Part shown: positions 34,720 to 43,022 of the stretch, in pieces
How positions within the stretch are numbered: position 1 is the stretch's first letter
Layout of the letters: every line of letters starts with the position of its first letter
Assembly: GCF_016025525.2 (NCBI RefSeq)
Contig: NZ_JACSGR010000007.1
Coordinates: forward strand, 62,001-126,000
Reading direction: 5' to 3'
DNA length: 64,000 nucleotides
Origin: Eikenella glucosivorans
GTDB lineage: Bacteria > Pseudomonadota > Gammaproteobacteria > Burkholderiales > Neisseriaceae
Translations under genes and position numbers: made by a program
Notes under the pieces: model-generated
Told to the model about the DNA's origin: nothing
The model's database searches: none
The model's input: the letters and a program-made list of their open reading frames with translations, nothing else

Positions 34720-35178
34720 ACCCGCACGGCCAAATCAGGCTACCTGAAAGCGCAAGCTTCAACGCAGTGGACCGATGTCTTGCAGAGCAAGGCTGAGTTT
34801 CTGCGAAGCTAAAATGCCAGCTTCAGCGCAGGTAGCAATACCGCCTGCCAAAGCAAACCTGCGGTTTGCCTGCCCTGTTTCCAGGCCATCCGCATTTTCA
34901 GGTAGCCCCTGCCGCTCAAACCATCCATAAAGGCTACCTGAAAAATAAAAAGCTGCCTGAAAGCGCATCTGCAACGGAGCCAAACTCAGCTTCGATCATT
35001 TTCAGGTAGCCTTTTTTCCAAAACCCCCGATATCGGATTAGCATACTTTCGATATCAGGCGGCGAGCCGCAGATAGTACACACGTACAGCAAGGCGAGCC
35101 AACGCCGTAGCGAAAGTTAAGTTAATTCGCTATATAATCCCCGCCGTTTGCTTACTCACCCTAATTCAAGAGAACCTT
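34720..35178. other. Intergenic stretch before the sugar permease
   Basis: No gene. Holds uptake sequences at about 34738, 34901, 34931 and 34999, fragments of the 40-bp repeat family (for example GAGTTTCTGCGAAGCTAAAA near 34795) and the Correia-like element at 35027-35138. Confidence 0.7.
35027..35138. mobile_element. Correia-like repeat element (MITE)
   Basis: A ~105-base element with related inverted ends: left ATCGGATTAGCATACTTTCG, right (reverse strand) TATAGCGAATTAACTTAACTTTCG. The core (GCGAGCCGCAGATAGTACAC ... GGCAACGCCGTA-like) closely resembles the inside of neisserial Correia repeat enclosed elements. The right end supplies TATAAT at 35133-35138, 41 bases before the permease gene, so the element may provide its promoter, as known for some Correia elements. 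Confidence 0.7.
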
Positions 35179-36408
35179 ATGACCGCATCCACCCAACCCC
35201 GCACCCCATCCGGCGGCAACACGCTCGCGCTTTCCGTGGTGGGCGCCCTGTTTTTCATGCTGGGCTTCATCACCTGCCTCAACGACATCCTCATCCCGCA
35301 CCTCAAAGCCATCTTCCAGCTAAACTACACCCAGGCCATGCTGGTGCAGTTTTGCTTCTTCACCGCCTATGCCGTGATGTCCATCCCCATGAGCCGGCTG
35401 GTGGAAAAAATGGGCTATAAAGCCGGCATCATCGGCGGCTTCCTGATTGCCGCGCTCGGCTGCCTGCTGTTTTACCCCGCCGCCGCCAGCGCGTCTTACC
35501 CCATCTTCTTGGGTGCGCTGTTTATCCTCGCTTCCGGCATCGTGCTGCTGCAAGTGGCGGGCAACCCCTACGTTACCCTGCTCGCGCCCAAGGGCAAAGA
35601 ATCGGTGATGCTCACGCTGATTCAGGCCTTCAACTCGCTGGCCACCACCGTGGCCCCGCCGATCGGCGCCGCACTGATTTTTGTGGATGCCGCCGCCAGC
35701 CAGGCCGAACGCATCTCTTCCGTGCAGCTGCCCTATCTGGGCTTGGCCGGCTTTATGGTGCTGCTTTCCGTGCTGATCGGGCTGATTAGGCTGCCCGATG
35801 CGCGCCGAATCGCCGCCGAGCAAACCGAAGCCGCACACGACGGCAAAACCAGCGTGTGGCAATACAAACACATGGTGCTGGGCGCCATCGGCATTTTCTG
35901 CTACGTGGGCGCGGAAGTGGCCATCGGTTCGCTGATGGTGAACGTGCTCGAGCACACCGCCGGCCTCACCCACAACCAGGCCGCAGGCTATCTCTCCATC
36001 TATTGGGGCGGCGCCATGGTGGGCCGCTTCATCGGCGCCGGCCTGATGAACAAAATCGCGCCCAACCGATACTTAGGCTTCAACGCCACCATGGCCGTTT
36101 TGCTGCTGCTGGCGGCGATTGCCGCAGGCGGCGGCATGGTCACGCAGTGGTCGCTCTTGCTGGTGGGCTTTTTCAACTCCATCATGTTCCCCACCATTTT
36201 CTCCTTAGGCACCAAAGGCCTGGGCAAATTCACCGGCGCCGCCTCCGGCATTATCTCCACCGCCATCGTGGGCGGCGCGCTGGTGCCCGTGGCGCAGGGC
36301 TTCATCATCGACCACGTCGGCCTGATGATTTCCTACCTCGTGCCCGCCGCATGCTATGTGTATATCCTGTTCTTCGCCCTCAAAGGCTATAAGGCAGATG
36401 AAGCCTAG
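35179..36408 (+). CDS. Glucose/galactose MFS permease (FucP/GluP-type)
   Basis: A 409-residue major facilitator protein with 12 predicted membrane segments. FFMLGFITCLNDILIPHLKAIFQLNYTQAMLVQFCFFTAYAVMS in the first hairpin and LQVAGNPYVTLLAP near 126 are signatures of the FucP/GluP sugar:H+ symporters. In the inner membrane it would import glucose, galactose or fucose. Location next to pgi supports a hexose role. Transcription probably starts at the right end of the Correia-like element. Confidence 0.9.
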   Translation: MTASTQPRTPSGGNTLALSVVGALFFMLGFITCLNDILIPHLKAIFQLNYTQAMLVQFCFFTAYAVMSIPMSRLVEKMGYKAGIIGGFLIAALGCLLFYPAAASASYPIFLGALFILASGIVLLQVAGNPYVTLLAPKGKESVMLTLIQAFNSLATTVAPPIGAALIFVDAAASQAERISSVQLPYLGLAGFMVLLSVLIGLIRLPDARRIAAEQTEAAHDGKTSVWQYKHMVLGAIGIFCYVGAEVAIGSLMVNVLEHTAGLTHNQAAGYLSIYWGGAMVGRFIGAGLMNKIAPNRYLGFNATMAVLLLLAAIAAGGGMVTQWSLLLVGFFNSIMFPTIFSLGTKGLGKFTGAASGIISTAIVGGALVPVAQGFIIDHVGLMISYLVPAACYVYILFFALKGYKADEA

Positions 36409-36436
36409 GGCTTGCCGATAAGGGCACAGGCACAAC

Positions 36437-36472
36437 AAAGGCTACCTGAAAATATTTTTCAGGTAGCCTTTT
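36437..36472. terminator. DUS inverted-pair terminator between convergent genes
   Basis: Facing uptake sequences with an A/T loop and four T; serves the permease on the plus strand and the ccsA-like gene on the minus strand. Confidence 0.8.
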
Positions 36473-36484
36473 CCGCTGCAAAGT

Positions 36485-37291
36485 TCACACCCGATGCAGC
36501 AACACCTGCAACACAAACTTGCTGCCCACATAAGCCAGCATCAGGCACACAAAGCCCGCCAGGCTCCACAGCGCCGCCGTGCGCCCGCGCCAGCGGCGGG
36601 TGCGGTGCAGCAGCAGGATGGCCGCATACACCATCCAGGAAAGCACCCCAAACACACTCTTATGCGTGAGCGAAAGCGGCTTGCCGAAAATCTCCGGCGA
36701 AAACAGCAGCCCACCGCCCACTGACACCGTAAGAAGCGCAAAGCCCGCCAACATGCTCTGAAACATCAGCTTTTCCAAGCTCAACAGCGGCGGCAGGAAA
36801 GACACCAGCGGCGAAATGCGGTGCGCACGCAGGCGGCGGTTCAGCAGCAAAATCAGCAGCGAGAGCAATGCCGCCAAGCCAAACAAACTGTAGGAAAGCA
36901 GCGCCGAAGCCACATGCAGCGCAAACGCCGGATTGCCCACCGCATAGCCCGCGCCCGGCTGCGGCCACAGCGCCGCCGCCAGCATGGAAAGCGCGGCAAA
37001 GGGATAAAGCAGCAGTTGCAGCCCCTTGAGCGAATAGAAAAAGCTGCCGCACCAATACAGCAGCAGCATGAGCCAGGTGAGCAGGCTCAGCGCATAGCCG
37101 ATGCCGCTGGGGAAACGCCCGTCCAGCAGCGGCTGCCACACAGCCACCGCATGTGCCGGCAGCGCCGCCGCCAACACCAGCAGCTCCGCCTTAAGCGGGT
37201 AATCCCCACCTCCGCCGCGCCGCCCAAACCACCAGGCAAACCCGCCCAACCCGCCATACAGCAGCCCGAGCAACACAAACAATCCGGCCAT
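36485..37291 (-). CDS. CcsA/YpjD-type cytochrome c assembly family membrane protein
   Basis: A 268-residue integral membrane protein with eight hydrophobic segments. The block LSLTHKSVFGVLSWMVYAAILLLH near the C-terminus and HVASALLSYSLFGLAALLSL in the middle carry conserved histidines of the CcsA/HemX/YpjD family. Start at 37291 is chosen because the first membrane span begins there; a 77-residue upstream extension is GC-rich and shadowed by the divergent promoter. It faces ffh, a common arrangement in proteobacteria; precise role of YpjD is unclear. Confidence 0.83.
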   Translation of the reverse strand: MAGLFVLLGLLYGGLGGFAWWFGRRGGGGDYPLKAELLVLAAALPAHAVAVWQPLLDGRFPSGIGYALSLLTWLMLLLYWCGSFFYSLKGLQLLLYPFAALSMLAAALWPQPGAGYAVGNPAFALHVASALLSYSLFGLAALLSLLILLLNRRLRAHRISPLVSFLPPLLSLEKLMFQSMLAGFALLTVSVGGGLLFSPEIFGKPLSLTHKSVFGVLSWMVYAAILLLHRTRRWRGRTAALWSLAGFVCLMLAYVGSKFVLQVLLHRV

Positions 37292-37573
37292 CTCGTTTCC
37301 ATTCCGCGCGCAGCCCTGCCGGTTTCCCCTCACAGGAAGCAGCCGCCGCGCATATAGTGTAAAATGCCGCGATTTTAGCAAACTTTGCGGCAGATAGCGG
37401 CTACCTGAAACAGGCCGCCGGCCAGCACCGGCTTCGGCGCAGCAGAGCGATGCCTTAACACAGCCAAAGCTGAGTTTCCGCGCAGCCAAATCCGCCGCCC
37501 CTTCCGAATAAACACCCCTCAATCAGCAGGGGAAACCGCGCCAACCGCCGCGTTTCCCCGCATAAGGAACAAT

Positions 37574-38935
37574 ATGTTAGACAACCTATCCGGCCGCCTC
37601 AGCCAGTGGGCCAAGAAAATGCGCGGCCAGGCGCGCCTGACTGAAGACAACATCAAAGAAGCCCTGCGCGAAGTGCGCATGGCGCTCTTGGAAGCCGACG
37701 TGGCGCTGCCCGTGGTGAAAGACTTTATGGCCGGCGTGAAAGAACGCGCTGTCGGCCACGAAGTCATCGGCAGCCTCACGCCCGGCCAGGCCTTTATCGG
37801 CGTGGTAAACCAAGCCCTCACCGAGCTGATGGGCACGCAAAACAGCAACCTGAACCTGGCTGCCGTGCCGCCTGCCGTGGTGCTGATGGCCGGCCTGCAG
37901 GGTGCGGGCAAAACCACCACCGTGGGCAAGCTCGCCCGCCTGCTCAAAGAAGAACAGCGCAAGAAAGTGCTGGTGGTGTCGGCCGACGTATACCGCCCAG
38001 CCGCCATCGAGCAGCTGCGCCTGCTGGCCGAACAAGTGGGCGTGGATTTCTTCCCCTCCGACACCTCCCAGCAGCCCGTAGCCATTGCCCAGGCCGCACT
38101 CGATTACGCCAAAAAGCATTTCTACGACGTGTTGATGGTGGATACCGCCGGCCGTTTGGCGGTAGACGAAGCCATGATGGCCGAAATCCGGGCGCTGCAT
38201 GAAGCCGTAAACCCGGTAGAAACCCTGTTTGTGGTCGATGCCATGCTCGGCCAGGATGCCGTGAACACCGCGCAGGCCTTCAACGAAACCCTGCCGCTCA
38301 CCGGTGTCATCCTCACCAAAATGGACGGCGACGCGCGCGGCGGTGCGGCGCTTTCCGTGCGCCATGTTACCGGCAAGCCGATTAAGTTTATCGGTACCGG
38401 CGAGAAAGTGGGCGGCATCGAGCCCTTCCACCCCGACCGTATCGCCGGCCGCATCCTCGGCATGGGCGACGTGCTCACCCTGATTGAAGACGTGCAAAAA
38501 GGCATCGATCAGGAAACAGCCGAGCGCATGGCCAAAAAGCTGCACAAAGGCAAAGGCTTCGACCTCAACGACTTCCGCGCCCAAATCCAGCAGATGCGCA
38601 ATATGGGCGGCATCCAGTCGCTCATGTCCAAGCTGCCCGGCGAAATGGGGCAGCTCTCCGCGCAAATCCCCGAAGGCGAAGCCGAAAAAGCCATGGGCAA
38701 AGTGGAAGCCATCATCAATTCCATGACCCCGAAAGAGCGCGCCAACCCCGCCCTGCTCAAAGCCAGCCGCAAACGCCGCATCGCCGCCGGCTCCGGCACC
38801 AGCGTGCAGGAAGTGAACAAAATGCTCAAACAGTTCGAGCAGTCGCAGAAAGTGATGAAAATGTTCGGCGGCAAAGGCATGGGCAAACTCATGCGCATGG
38901 CGCAGGGCATGAAAGGCATGTTCCCCGGGCGCTAA
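37574..38935 (+). CDS. ffh: Signal recognition particle protein Ffh
   Basis: A 453-residue SRP54 GTPase that binds 4.5S RNA and signal sequences. N domain 1-90, G domain with MAGLQGAGKTTTVGKLA near 105 (P-loop), DTAGRL near 192, TKMDGDARGG near 248, and a methionine-rich M domain from about 325 (GGIQSLMSKLPGEMG ... GMGKLMRMAQGMKGM). AAGGAA precedes the start. Confidence 0.97.
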   Translation: MLDNLSGRLSQWAKKMRGQARLTEDNIKEALREVRMALLEADVALPVVKDFMAGVKERAVGHEVIGSLTPGQAFIGVVNQALTELMGTQNSNLNLAAVPPAVVLMAGLQGAGKTTTVGKLARLLKEEQRKKVLVVSADVYRPAAIEQLRLLAEQVGVDFFPSDTSQQPVAIAQAALDYAKKHFYDVLMVDTAGRLAVDEAMMAEIRALHEAVNPVETLFVVDAMLGQDAVNTAQAFNETLPLTGVILTKMDGDARGGAALSVRHVTGKPIKFIGTGEKVGGIEPFHPDRIAGRILGMGDVLTLIEDVQKGIDQETAERMAKKLHKGKGFDLNDFRAQIQQMRNMGGIQSLMSKLPGEMGQLSAQIPEGEAEKAMGKVEAIINSMTPKERANPALLKASRKRRIAAGSGTSVQEVNKMLKQFEQSQKVMKMFGGKGMGKLMRMAQGMKGMFPGR

Positions 38936-38955
38936 CACCCTTTAAAGAAACAAAG

Positions 38956-38992
38956 AAAGGCTACCTGAAACCATTTTTCAGGTAGCCTTTTC
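38956..38992 (+). terminator. DUS inverted-pair terminator after ffh
   Basis: Facing uptake sequences with a short loop and four T, 20 bases after ffh. Confidence 0.85.
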
Positions 38993-39116
38993 ACGTCTCA
39001 TCATCCCAATTAATGAAATATAGCCATAACCCTGCCTGCACCACTTTCAGACAGCCTCCCTCCAGCTTATAATCAGGCTACCTGAAACCCTATCCATTCA
39101 TATAGAAAGAGCCATC

Positions 39117-39233
39117 ATGCGCACCCACCTGCTCCCCCTTGCCGCCCTGCTGCTCGCCGCCTGCGGCCAGCCCTCCGGCCAACCCGCAGCAGGCCGTTGC
39201 CGCCGCACCCGCAGCCGCACAAAGGCTACCTGA
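39117..39233 (+). CDS. Very small lipoprotein, possibly frameshifted
   Basis: 38 residues: MRTHLLPLAALLLAACGQ is a clear lipoprotein signal with lipobox LAAC. The current frame then becomes arginine-rich and stops within an uptake sequence. One base shift earlier would give an Ala/Pro/Gln tail (QQAVAAAPAAAQRLPETEV), more like a normal small lipoprotein linker. Either the gene is a tiny lipoprotein in the style of LptM or it carries a frameshift. A TATAATC lies about 50 bases upstream. Confidence 0.45.
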   Translation: MRTHLLPLAALLLAACGQPSGQPAAGRCRRTRSRTKAT

Positions 39234-39245
39234 AACCGAAGTTTG

Positions 39246-39288
39246 ATTTTTCAGGTAGCCCCTCTCCGCCACAGGCTACCTGAAAATT
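39246..39288 (+). terminator. DUS inverted pair
   Basis: Facing uptake sequences following the small lipoprotein frame; a third copy, which ends that frame, lies just upstream. Confidence 0.5.
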
Positions 39289-39417
39289 CCCGTCAAACCA
39301 TGTAACCGCCCGCCCCCGCCGCCGCACTTAGGGCTATAATGCCGCCCCAAAGCCGCCGCCGCGCAGCCTAGCCGAAACACACCTTCCTTAGCCAACTGAT
39401 TAACCAAAGGAAAGCCC

Positions 39418-40110
39418 ATGACCGCCCTCCGCCTCACCGCCGCAGCCGCCCTCTTCGCTGCCGCCTTCGCCGCCACCCCCGCCTTAGCCGACACCCCCTT
39501 CCCGCAAAACGCCGAGCTGCACTACATCGGCCCCTACGGCGTGCCCGCCGTGATGACCTTCAACCAAAGCGGCGGCCACTACAACGTCAGCGCCGACATC
39601 AACGTCCCCCTCTACAAAATGCGTTTTTCCTCCAACGGCAGCATCAGCGGCAACCGCCTCCAGCCCGCCCGCTACAGCGACACCCGCAAAGGCCGCCCCT
39701 ACGCCGGCGCCACCTTCAACTACGGCACCAAAACCATCACCTACGGCAAAACCGGCCAAACCGAAAGCCAGCCCATCAGCGGCCCCACATTCGACCTCTT
39801 CACCCTCGCCTGGCAGCTCGCGCTGAACAACGGCCAGCTCCCCGCCAACCTGCACATCACCAACGGCAAACGCGTCTATCCCGTGCGCGGCATGACCCGC
39901 CTGCCCCCCGCCCGCTACAACATCAACGGCGCCAGCATTCCTGTCAACCGCTTCCGCGTGCAGCGCGGCGACGACACCATCGAATACGCCTTCGCCCCCG
40001 ATTTCGCCAACATCCCCGCCCGCATCAAATACACCGACGACGGCAAAACCTACGAGCTCAAACTGCGCAGCGGCAAAATCGACGGCCACCCCATTCAGCC
40101 CGCCAAATAA
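39418..40110 (+). CDS. DUF3108 domain protein, exported
   Basis: A 230-residue protein with a Sec signal (TALRLTAAAALFAAAFAATPALA, cleavage after about residue 24) and a beta-rich mature domain typical of DUF3108: LHYIGPYGVPAVMTFNQSGGHYNV at the start and IEYAFAPDFANIPARIKY near 183. Probably periplasmic. GGGCTATAATGCC upstream is its likely promoter and AAAGGAAAG its ribosome site. It precedes rsmB, separated by a DUS pair. Function unknown. Confidence 0.82.
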   Translation: MTALRLTAAAALFAAAFAATPALADTPFPQNAELHYIGPYGVPAVMTFNQSGGHYNVSADINVPLYKMRFSSNGSISGNRLQPARYSDTRKGRPYAGATFNYGTKTITYGKTGQTESQPISGPTFDLFTLAWQLALNNGQLPANLHITNGKRVYPVRGMTRLPPARYNINGASIPVNRFRVQRGDDTIEYAFAPDFANIPARIKYTDDGKTYELKLRSGKIDGHPIQPAK

Positions 40111-40180
40111 AGCCGCACGCAAGCCGCACAACACCCAACAGACAAGCTGCACCACAGCCTGTCTGTTTCTTATCCACAAA

Positions 40181-40225
40181 TTTTCAGGTAGCCTTCCCCT
40201 GCATCCCAAAGGCTACCTGAAAAAT
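40181..40225 (+). repeat. DUS inverted pair between DUF3108 gene and rsmB
   Basis: Facing uptake sequences end 16 bases before the rsmB start, which has no clear ribosome site. Confidence 0.55.
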
Positions 40226-40240
40226 CAAACCCACTCCAAA

Positions 40241-41503
40241 ATGACCCCCGCCCAACTCCTCCACACCAGCACCCTGCTCGGCCAAATCCTCGGCTTCGAG
40301 CAGCCCGCCGACGCACTCGTTTCCGCCTATTTCCGCAGCCACAAAAAGCTCGGCCGCCAAGACCGGCACGAAATCGCCGAAACCGTATTCTCCGCCCTGC
40401 GCCATTTGCAGAAAATCCAAAGCGCCCTGCCCGATCCCGTGCGCCAGTCCCGCCGCGCCGCGCTCGCCGCCCTCGTGCTCGGCCGCGGCCTCAGCATCTC
40501 CACCCTCGCCGGCTGCACCGACGAAGAAGACACCCAATTCCTCGGCAGCCTGAAAGCCCGCAAAACCGAGTTTGCCCAGCAGCTCAACACTGCCGCCGAA
40601 CTGCCCGAATGGCTCATCGCCCAGCTGCACGCCCAAGGCTGGGGCAGCGAACGCATCCTCGCCTTCGGTCGTAGCACCGCCGCCCCTGCCCCGCTCGATT
40701 TGCGCGTGAACACCCTCAAAGCCAAGCGCGACAAAGTGCTTGCCCAACTGCAAGCCGAAGGCATCCGCTGCGAAGCCACACCTTACTCGCCGTGGGGCAT
40801 CCGCCTGCACGACAAATCCGCCCTCATGCGCCATCCGCTGTTCCTCGACGGCAGCATCGAAGTGCAAGACGAAGGCAGCCAGCTGCTCGCCCGCCTCACC
40901 GGCGCGCGGCGCGGCGAAATCATCGTGGATTTCTGCGCCGGCGCCGGCGGCAAAACACTCGCCCTAGGCGCCGCCATGAACAACAGCGGCCGCCTCTACG
41001 CCTTCGACATCGCCGAAAAACGCCTGGCCAAACTCAAACCGCGCATGGTACGCGCCGGCCTCACCAACATCAGCCCGCAGCGCATCGGCAGCGAAACCGA
41101 CCCACGCCTCGACCGCCTCACCGGCAAGGCCGACCGCGTGTTGGTCGACGCGCCCTGCTCCGGACTCGGCACCCTGCGCCGCAACCCCGATTTGAAATAC
41201 CGCCAATCGCCCGAGCGCATCGCCGAGCTGGAAAAACAGCAGGCCGCCATCCTCGGGGCTGCCGCCCGCCTGGTGCGTCCCGGCGGCCGGCTGGTGTATG
41301 CCACCTGCAGCGTGCTCGCCGCCGAAAACGAACACCAAGCCGAACGCTTCGGCGCCGCCCACCCCGATTGGCGCCTGGAAAGCGCCGCCGAACTGCTGCC
41401 CGACTGCGCCGAGCTGTTTTCAGGTAGCCCCTATCTGCAGCTCGACACCGCCGCCCACCGCACCGACGGCTTCTTTGCCGCCGCGTGGACGCGGCCCGAA
41501 TAA
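40241..41503 (+). CDS. rsmB: 16S rRNA (cytosine-967-C5)-methyltransferase
   Basis: A 420-residue RsmB: NusB-like RNA-binding N-terminal domain (1-140) and a Rossmann methyltransferase domain with DFCAGAGGKTLALGA near 230 (SAM motif I), VLVDAPCSGLGTLRRNPD near 301 (PC motif with assisting Cys) and YATCSVLAAEN near 353 (catalytic Cys). It makes m5C967 of 16S rRNA. An uptake sequence is read in frame as FSGS near residue 394. Confidence 0.95.
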   Translation: MTPAQLLHTSTLLGQILGFEQPADALVSAYFRSHKKLGRQDRHEIAETVFSALRHLQKIQSALPDPVRQSRRAALAALVLGRGLSISTLAGCTDEEDTQFLGSLKARKTEFAQQLNTAAELPEWLIAQLHAQGWGSERILAFGRSTAAPAPLDLRVNTLKAKRDKVLAQLQAEGIRCEATPYSPWGIRLHDKSALMRHPLFLDGSIEVQDEGSQLLARLTGARRGEIIVDFCAGAGGKTLALGAAMNNSGRLYAFDIAEKRLAKLKPRMVRAGLTNISPQRIGSETDPRLDRLTGKADRVLVDAPCSGLGTLRRNPDLKYRQSPERIAELEKQQAAILGAAARLVRPGGRLVYATCSVLAAENEHQAERFGAAHPDWRLESAAELLPDCAELFSGSPYLQLDTAAHRTDGFFAAAWTRPE

Positions 41504-41529
41504 AACTGATTGCGCGGTGGCAAATCGGC

Positions 41530-41535
41530 TATAAT
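41530..41535 (+). promoter_or_regulatory. Likely -10 box of grxD
   Basis: TATAATGCCCGCC lies 77 bases before grxD; the -35 is not clear. Confidence 0.45.
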
Positions 41536-41611
41536 GCCCGCCGTTTCAAACGCCGTTTGCCATCCGCACCGGCATAACCTTTCCGATATCTAATTCACAA
41601 AAGGAAACACC

Positions 41612-41920
41612 ATGAGCATTCAAGAAGAAATCAAACAAATCGTGAGCGGCAACCGCGTGGTGCTGTTTATGAAAGGCACCAAACAATTCCCGCAATGCGG
41701 CTTCTCCTCCCGCGCCGTGCAAATCCTGCAGGCCGCCGGTTGCAATGACTTCCTCACCGTAAACGTTTTGGAAAACCCAGAAATCCGCCAAGGCATCAAA
41801 GAATATGCCGACTGGCCCACCATCCCGCAGCTGTATGTAAACGGCGAATTCGTGGGCGGTTCCGATATCATGATGGAAATGTATGAGGCCGGCGAACTGC
41901 AATCCTTGCTGCAAGCCTAA
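41612..41920 (+). CDS. grxD: Monothiol glutaredoxin Grx4
   Basis: A 102-residue monothiol glutaredoxin. Cys29-Gly-Phe-Ser32 ([10 protein letters not shown]) binds a bridging [2Fe-2S] cluster with glutathione; [29 protein letters not shown] holds the TIPQL cis-proline and glutathione-binding GGSD. It moves Fe-S clusters. AAAAGGAAAC precedes the start. Confidence 0.96.
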   Translation: MSIQEEIKQIVSGNRVVLFMKGTKQFPQCGFSSRAVQILQAAGCNDFLTVNVLENPEIRQGIKEYADWPTIPQLYVNGEFVGGSDIMMEMYEAGELQSLLQA

Positions 41921-41945
41921 GCCCCGTTTCCGCCAAACAATCCAG

Positions 41946-41985
41946 CCCGATTCGGCACTTCAATCTGCCGAATCGGGTTAATTAT
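41946..41985 (+). terminator. Rho-independent terminator after grxD (no DUS)
   Basis: CCCGATTCGGCA and TGCCGAATCGGG form a perfect 12-base stem with an 8-base loop, followed by TTAATTATTTT. Confidence 0.85.
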
Positions 41986-42058
41986 TTTCCCCATTCCATC
42001 CGATATTCCCTTATAATCCTCCCACATTCATTCCAATAACCGAAGCAAAGGAAAATTC

Positions 42059-42352
42059 ATGGCAGCCCGTGAAACCCTAGACCAACTCCTGGAACAGAAA
42101 AAAGCCTTGGAAGACCGTATTCAACGCCGCGTGGCTTCCGAGAAGAAGAAAAAGATCAACCAAATCGTTTCCCTGATGCAAACTTTCGACATCAGCCTGA
42201 GCGATGTGGAGGCCGGCCTGAAAGAAAAGCAAAGCCGTCCGCAATACCGCAACCCGCAAACCGGCGCCACCTGGGGCGGCGTGGGCAAACGGCCGAAATG
42301 GATTGTGGAAGCGCAGGAAAAGGGAATCGATATTAAAAAATTCCTGGTGTAG
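42059..42352 (+). CDS. H-NS family nucleoid-associated protein
   Basis: A 97-residue H-NS histone family protein. Residues 1-60 form a lysine-rich coiled-coil oligomerisation part; the C-terminal NPQTGATWGGVGKRPKWI (about 67-84) is the H-NS DNA-binding motif of the betaproteobacterial type (the YRNP...TW.G.G..P.W pattern). It probably binds AT-rich DNA and may silence such genes as the AT-rich ones in this window. CTTATAATCC and AAAGGAAAA lie upstream. Confidence 0.88.
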   Translation: MAARETLDQLLEQKKALEDRIQRRVASEKKKKINQIVSLMQTFDISLSDVEAGLKEKQSRPQYRNPQTGATWGGVGKRPKWIVEAQEKGIDIKKFLV

Positions 42353-42373
42353 TTCGAAAGGATATTCCGCAAC

Positions 42374-42419
42374 AGGCTACCTGAAAACCAAAAGCAATCG
42401 TTTTCAGGTAGCCTTTTTC
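42374..42419 (+). terminator. DUS inverted-pair terminator after the H-NS gene
   Basis: Facing uptake sequences with a 20-base loop and five T. Confidence 0.75.
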
Positions 42420-42459
42420 AACCAGCCCCCATCCGGCCTTCCCACACACAGAGACTACC

Positions 42460-42927
42460 ATGCTGAAGAAAACCTTCAACCTTCCCCTTATCGGGCAATT
42501 AACCATGCAAGGCCGGCGGAAAACTTGGGAAGGGAAATGGCTGATACCCGAATTCGGGCCAGAGGGCTTTAATGTAACCATTTATGCCGAGTTAGACGGC
42601 CCAACGGCGGCACAGCAAAACGTGTTGCAAACTTTTTATCAAAACCGCAGTGAAATATTGGATTTGATACGCGACGAATTGCTATCCTGTTTAAACAGCG
42701 GCGATTGGGATATTCCCGATTCACCCGCCATCACCGCCGAGAATATCTGGCAGTTTCTCAGCCCCGAAATCATTACGCTGGATAACCCGGGCGATAAGCG
42801 CAGCTATTACGGCAACGGTGCCGATATGCTGCTGTCGATAGGCTGGCTTGGCAGTTGGTCGGAAGACTACGGTATTCAGGTTTATCTGAAAAACGGCATC
42901 GAGTTTGACGGTATCGGCAGCGAATAA
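42460..42927 (+). CDS. DUF6985-like protein
   Basis: A 155-residue soluble protein. TWEGKWLIPEFGPEGFNVTIYAEL at the start and the C-terminal MLLSIGWLGSWSEDYGIQVYLKNGIEFDGIGSE, matching the WDxEHGLgv pattern, resemble DUF6985, a family often found among toxin-immunity and SMI1-like genes. No toxin gene is adjacent. Codon use is more AT-rich than that of its neighbours. Family call tentative. Confidence 0.6.
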   Translation: MLKKTFNLPLIGQLTMQGRRKTWEGKWLIPEFGPEGFNVTIYAELDGPTAAQQNVLQTFYQNRSEILDLIRDELLSCLNSGDWDIPDSPAITAENIWQFLSPEIITLDNPGDKRSYYGNGADMLLSIGWLGSWSEDYGIQVYLKNGIEFDGIGSE

Positions 42928-43022
42928 TTTTCAGGTAGCCTCATTCCCGCCGCCTGCCTTGGCAACAAAATTGCTGCCACCCGGCATTTTCCCCGCAACA
43001 TTTCACCCATAAGGATTCCCGC

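Noticed and set aside
37292..37522. 77-residue extension of the CcsA/YpjD-like protein
   Set aside because: Hydrophilic, cysteine- and arginine-rich, covers the ffh-side promoter region and precedes a perfect first membrane span.
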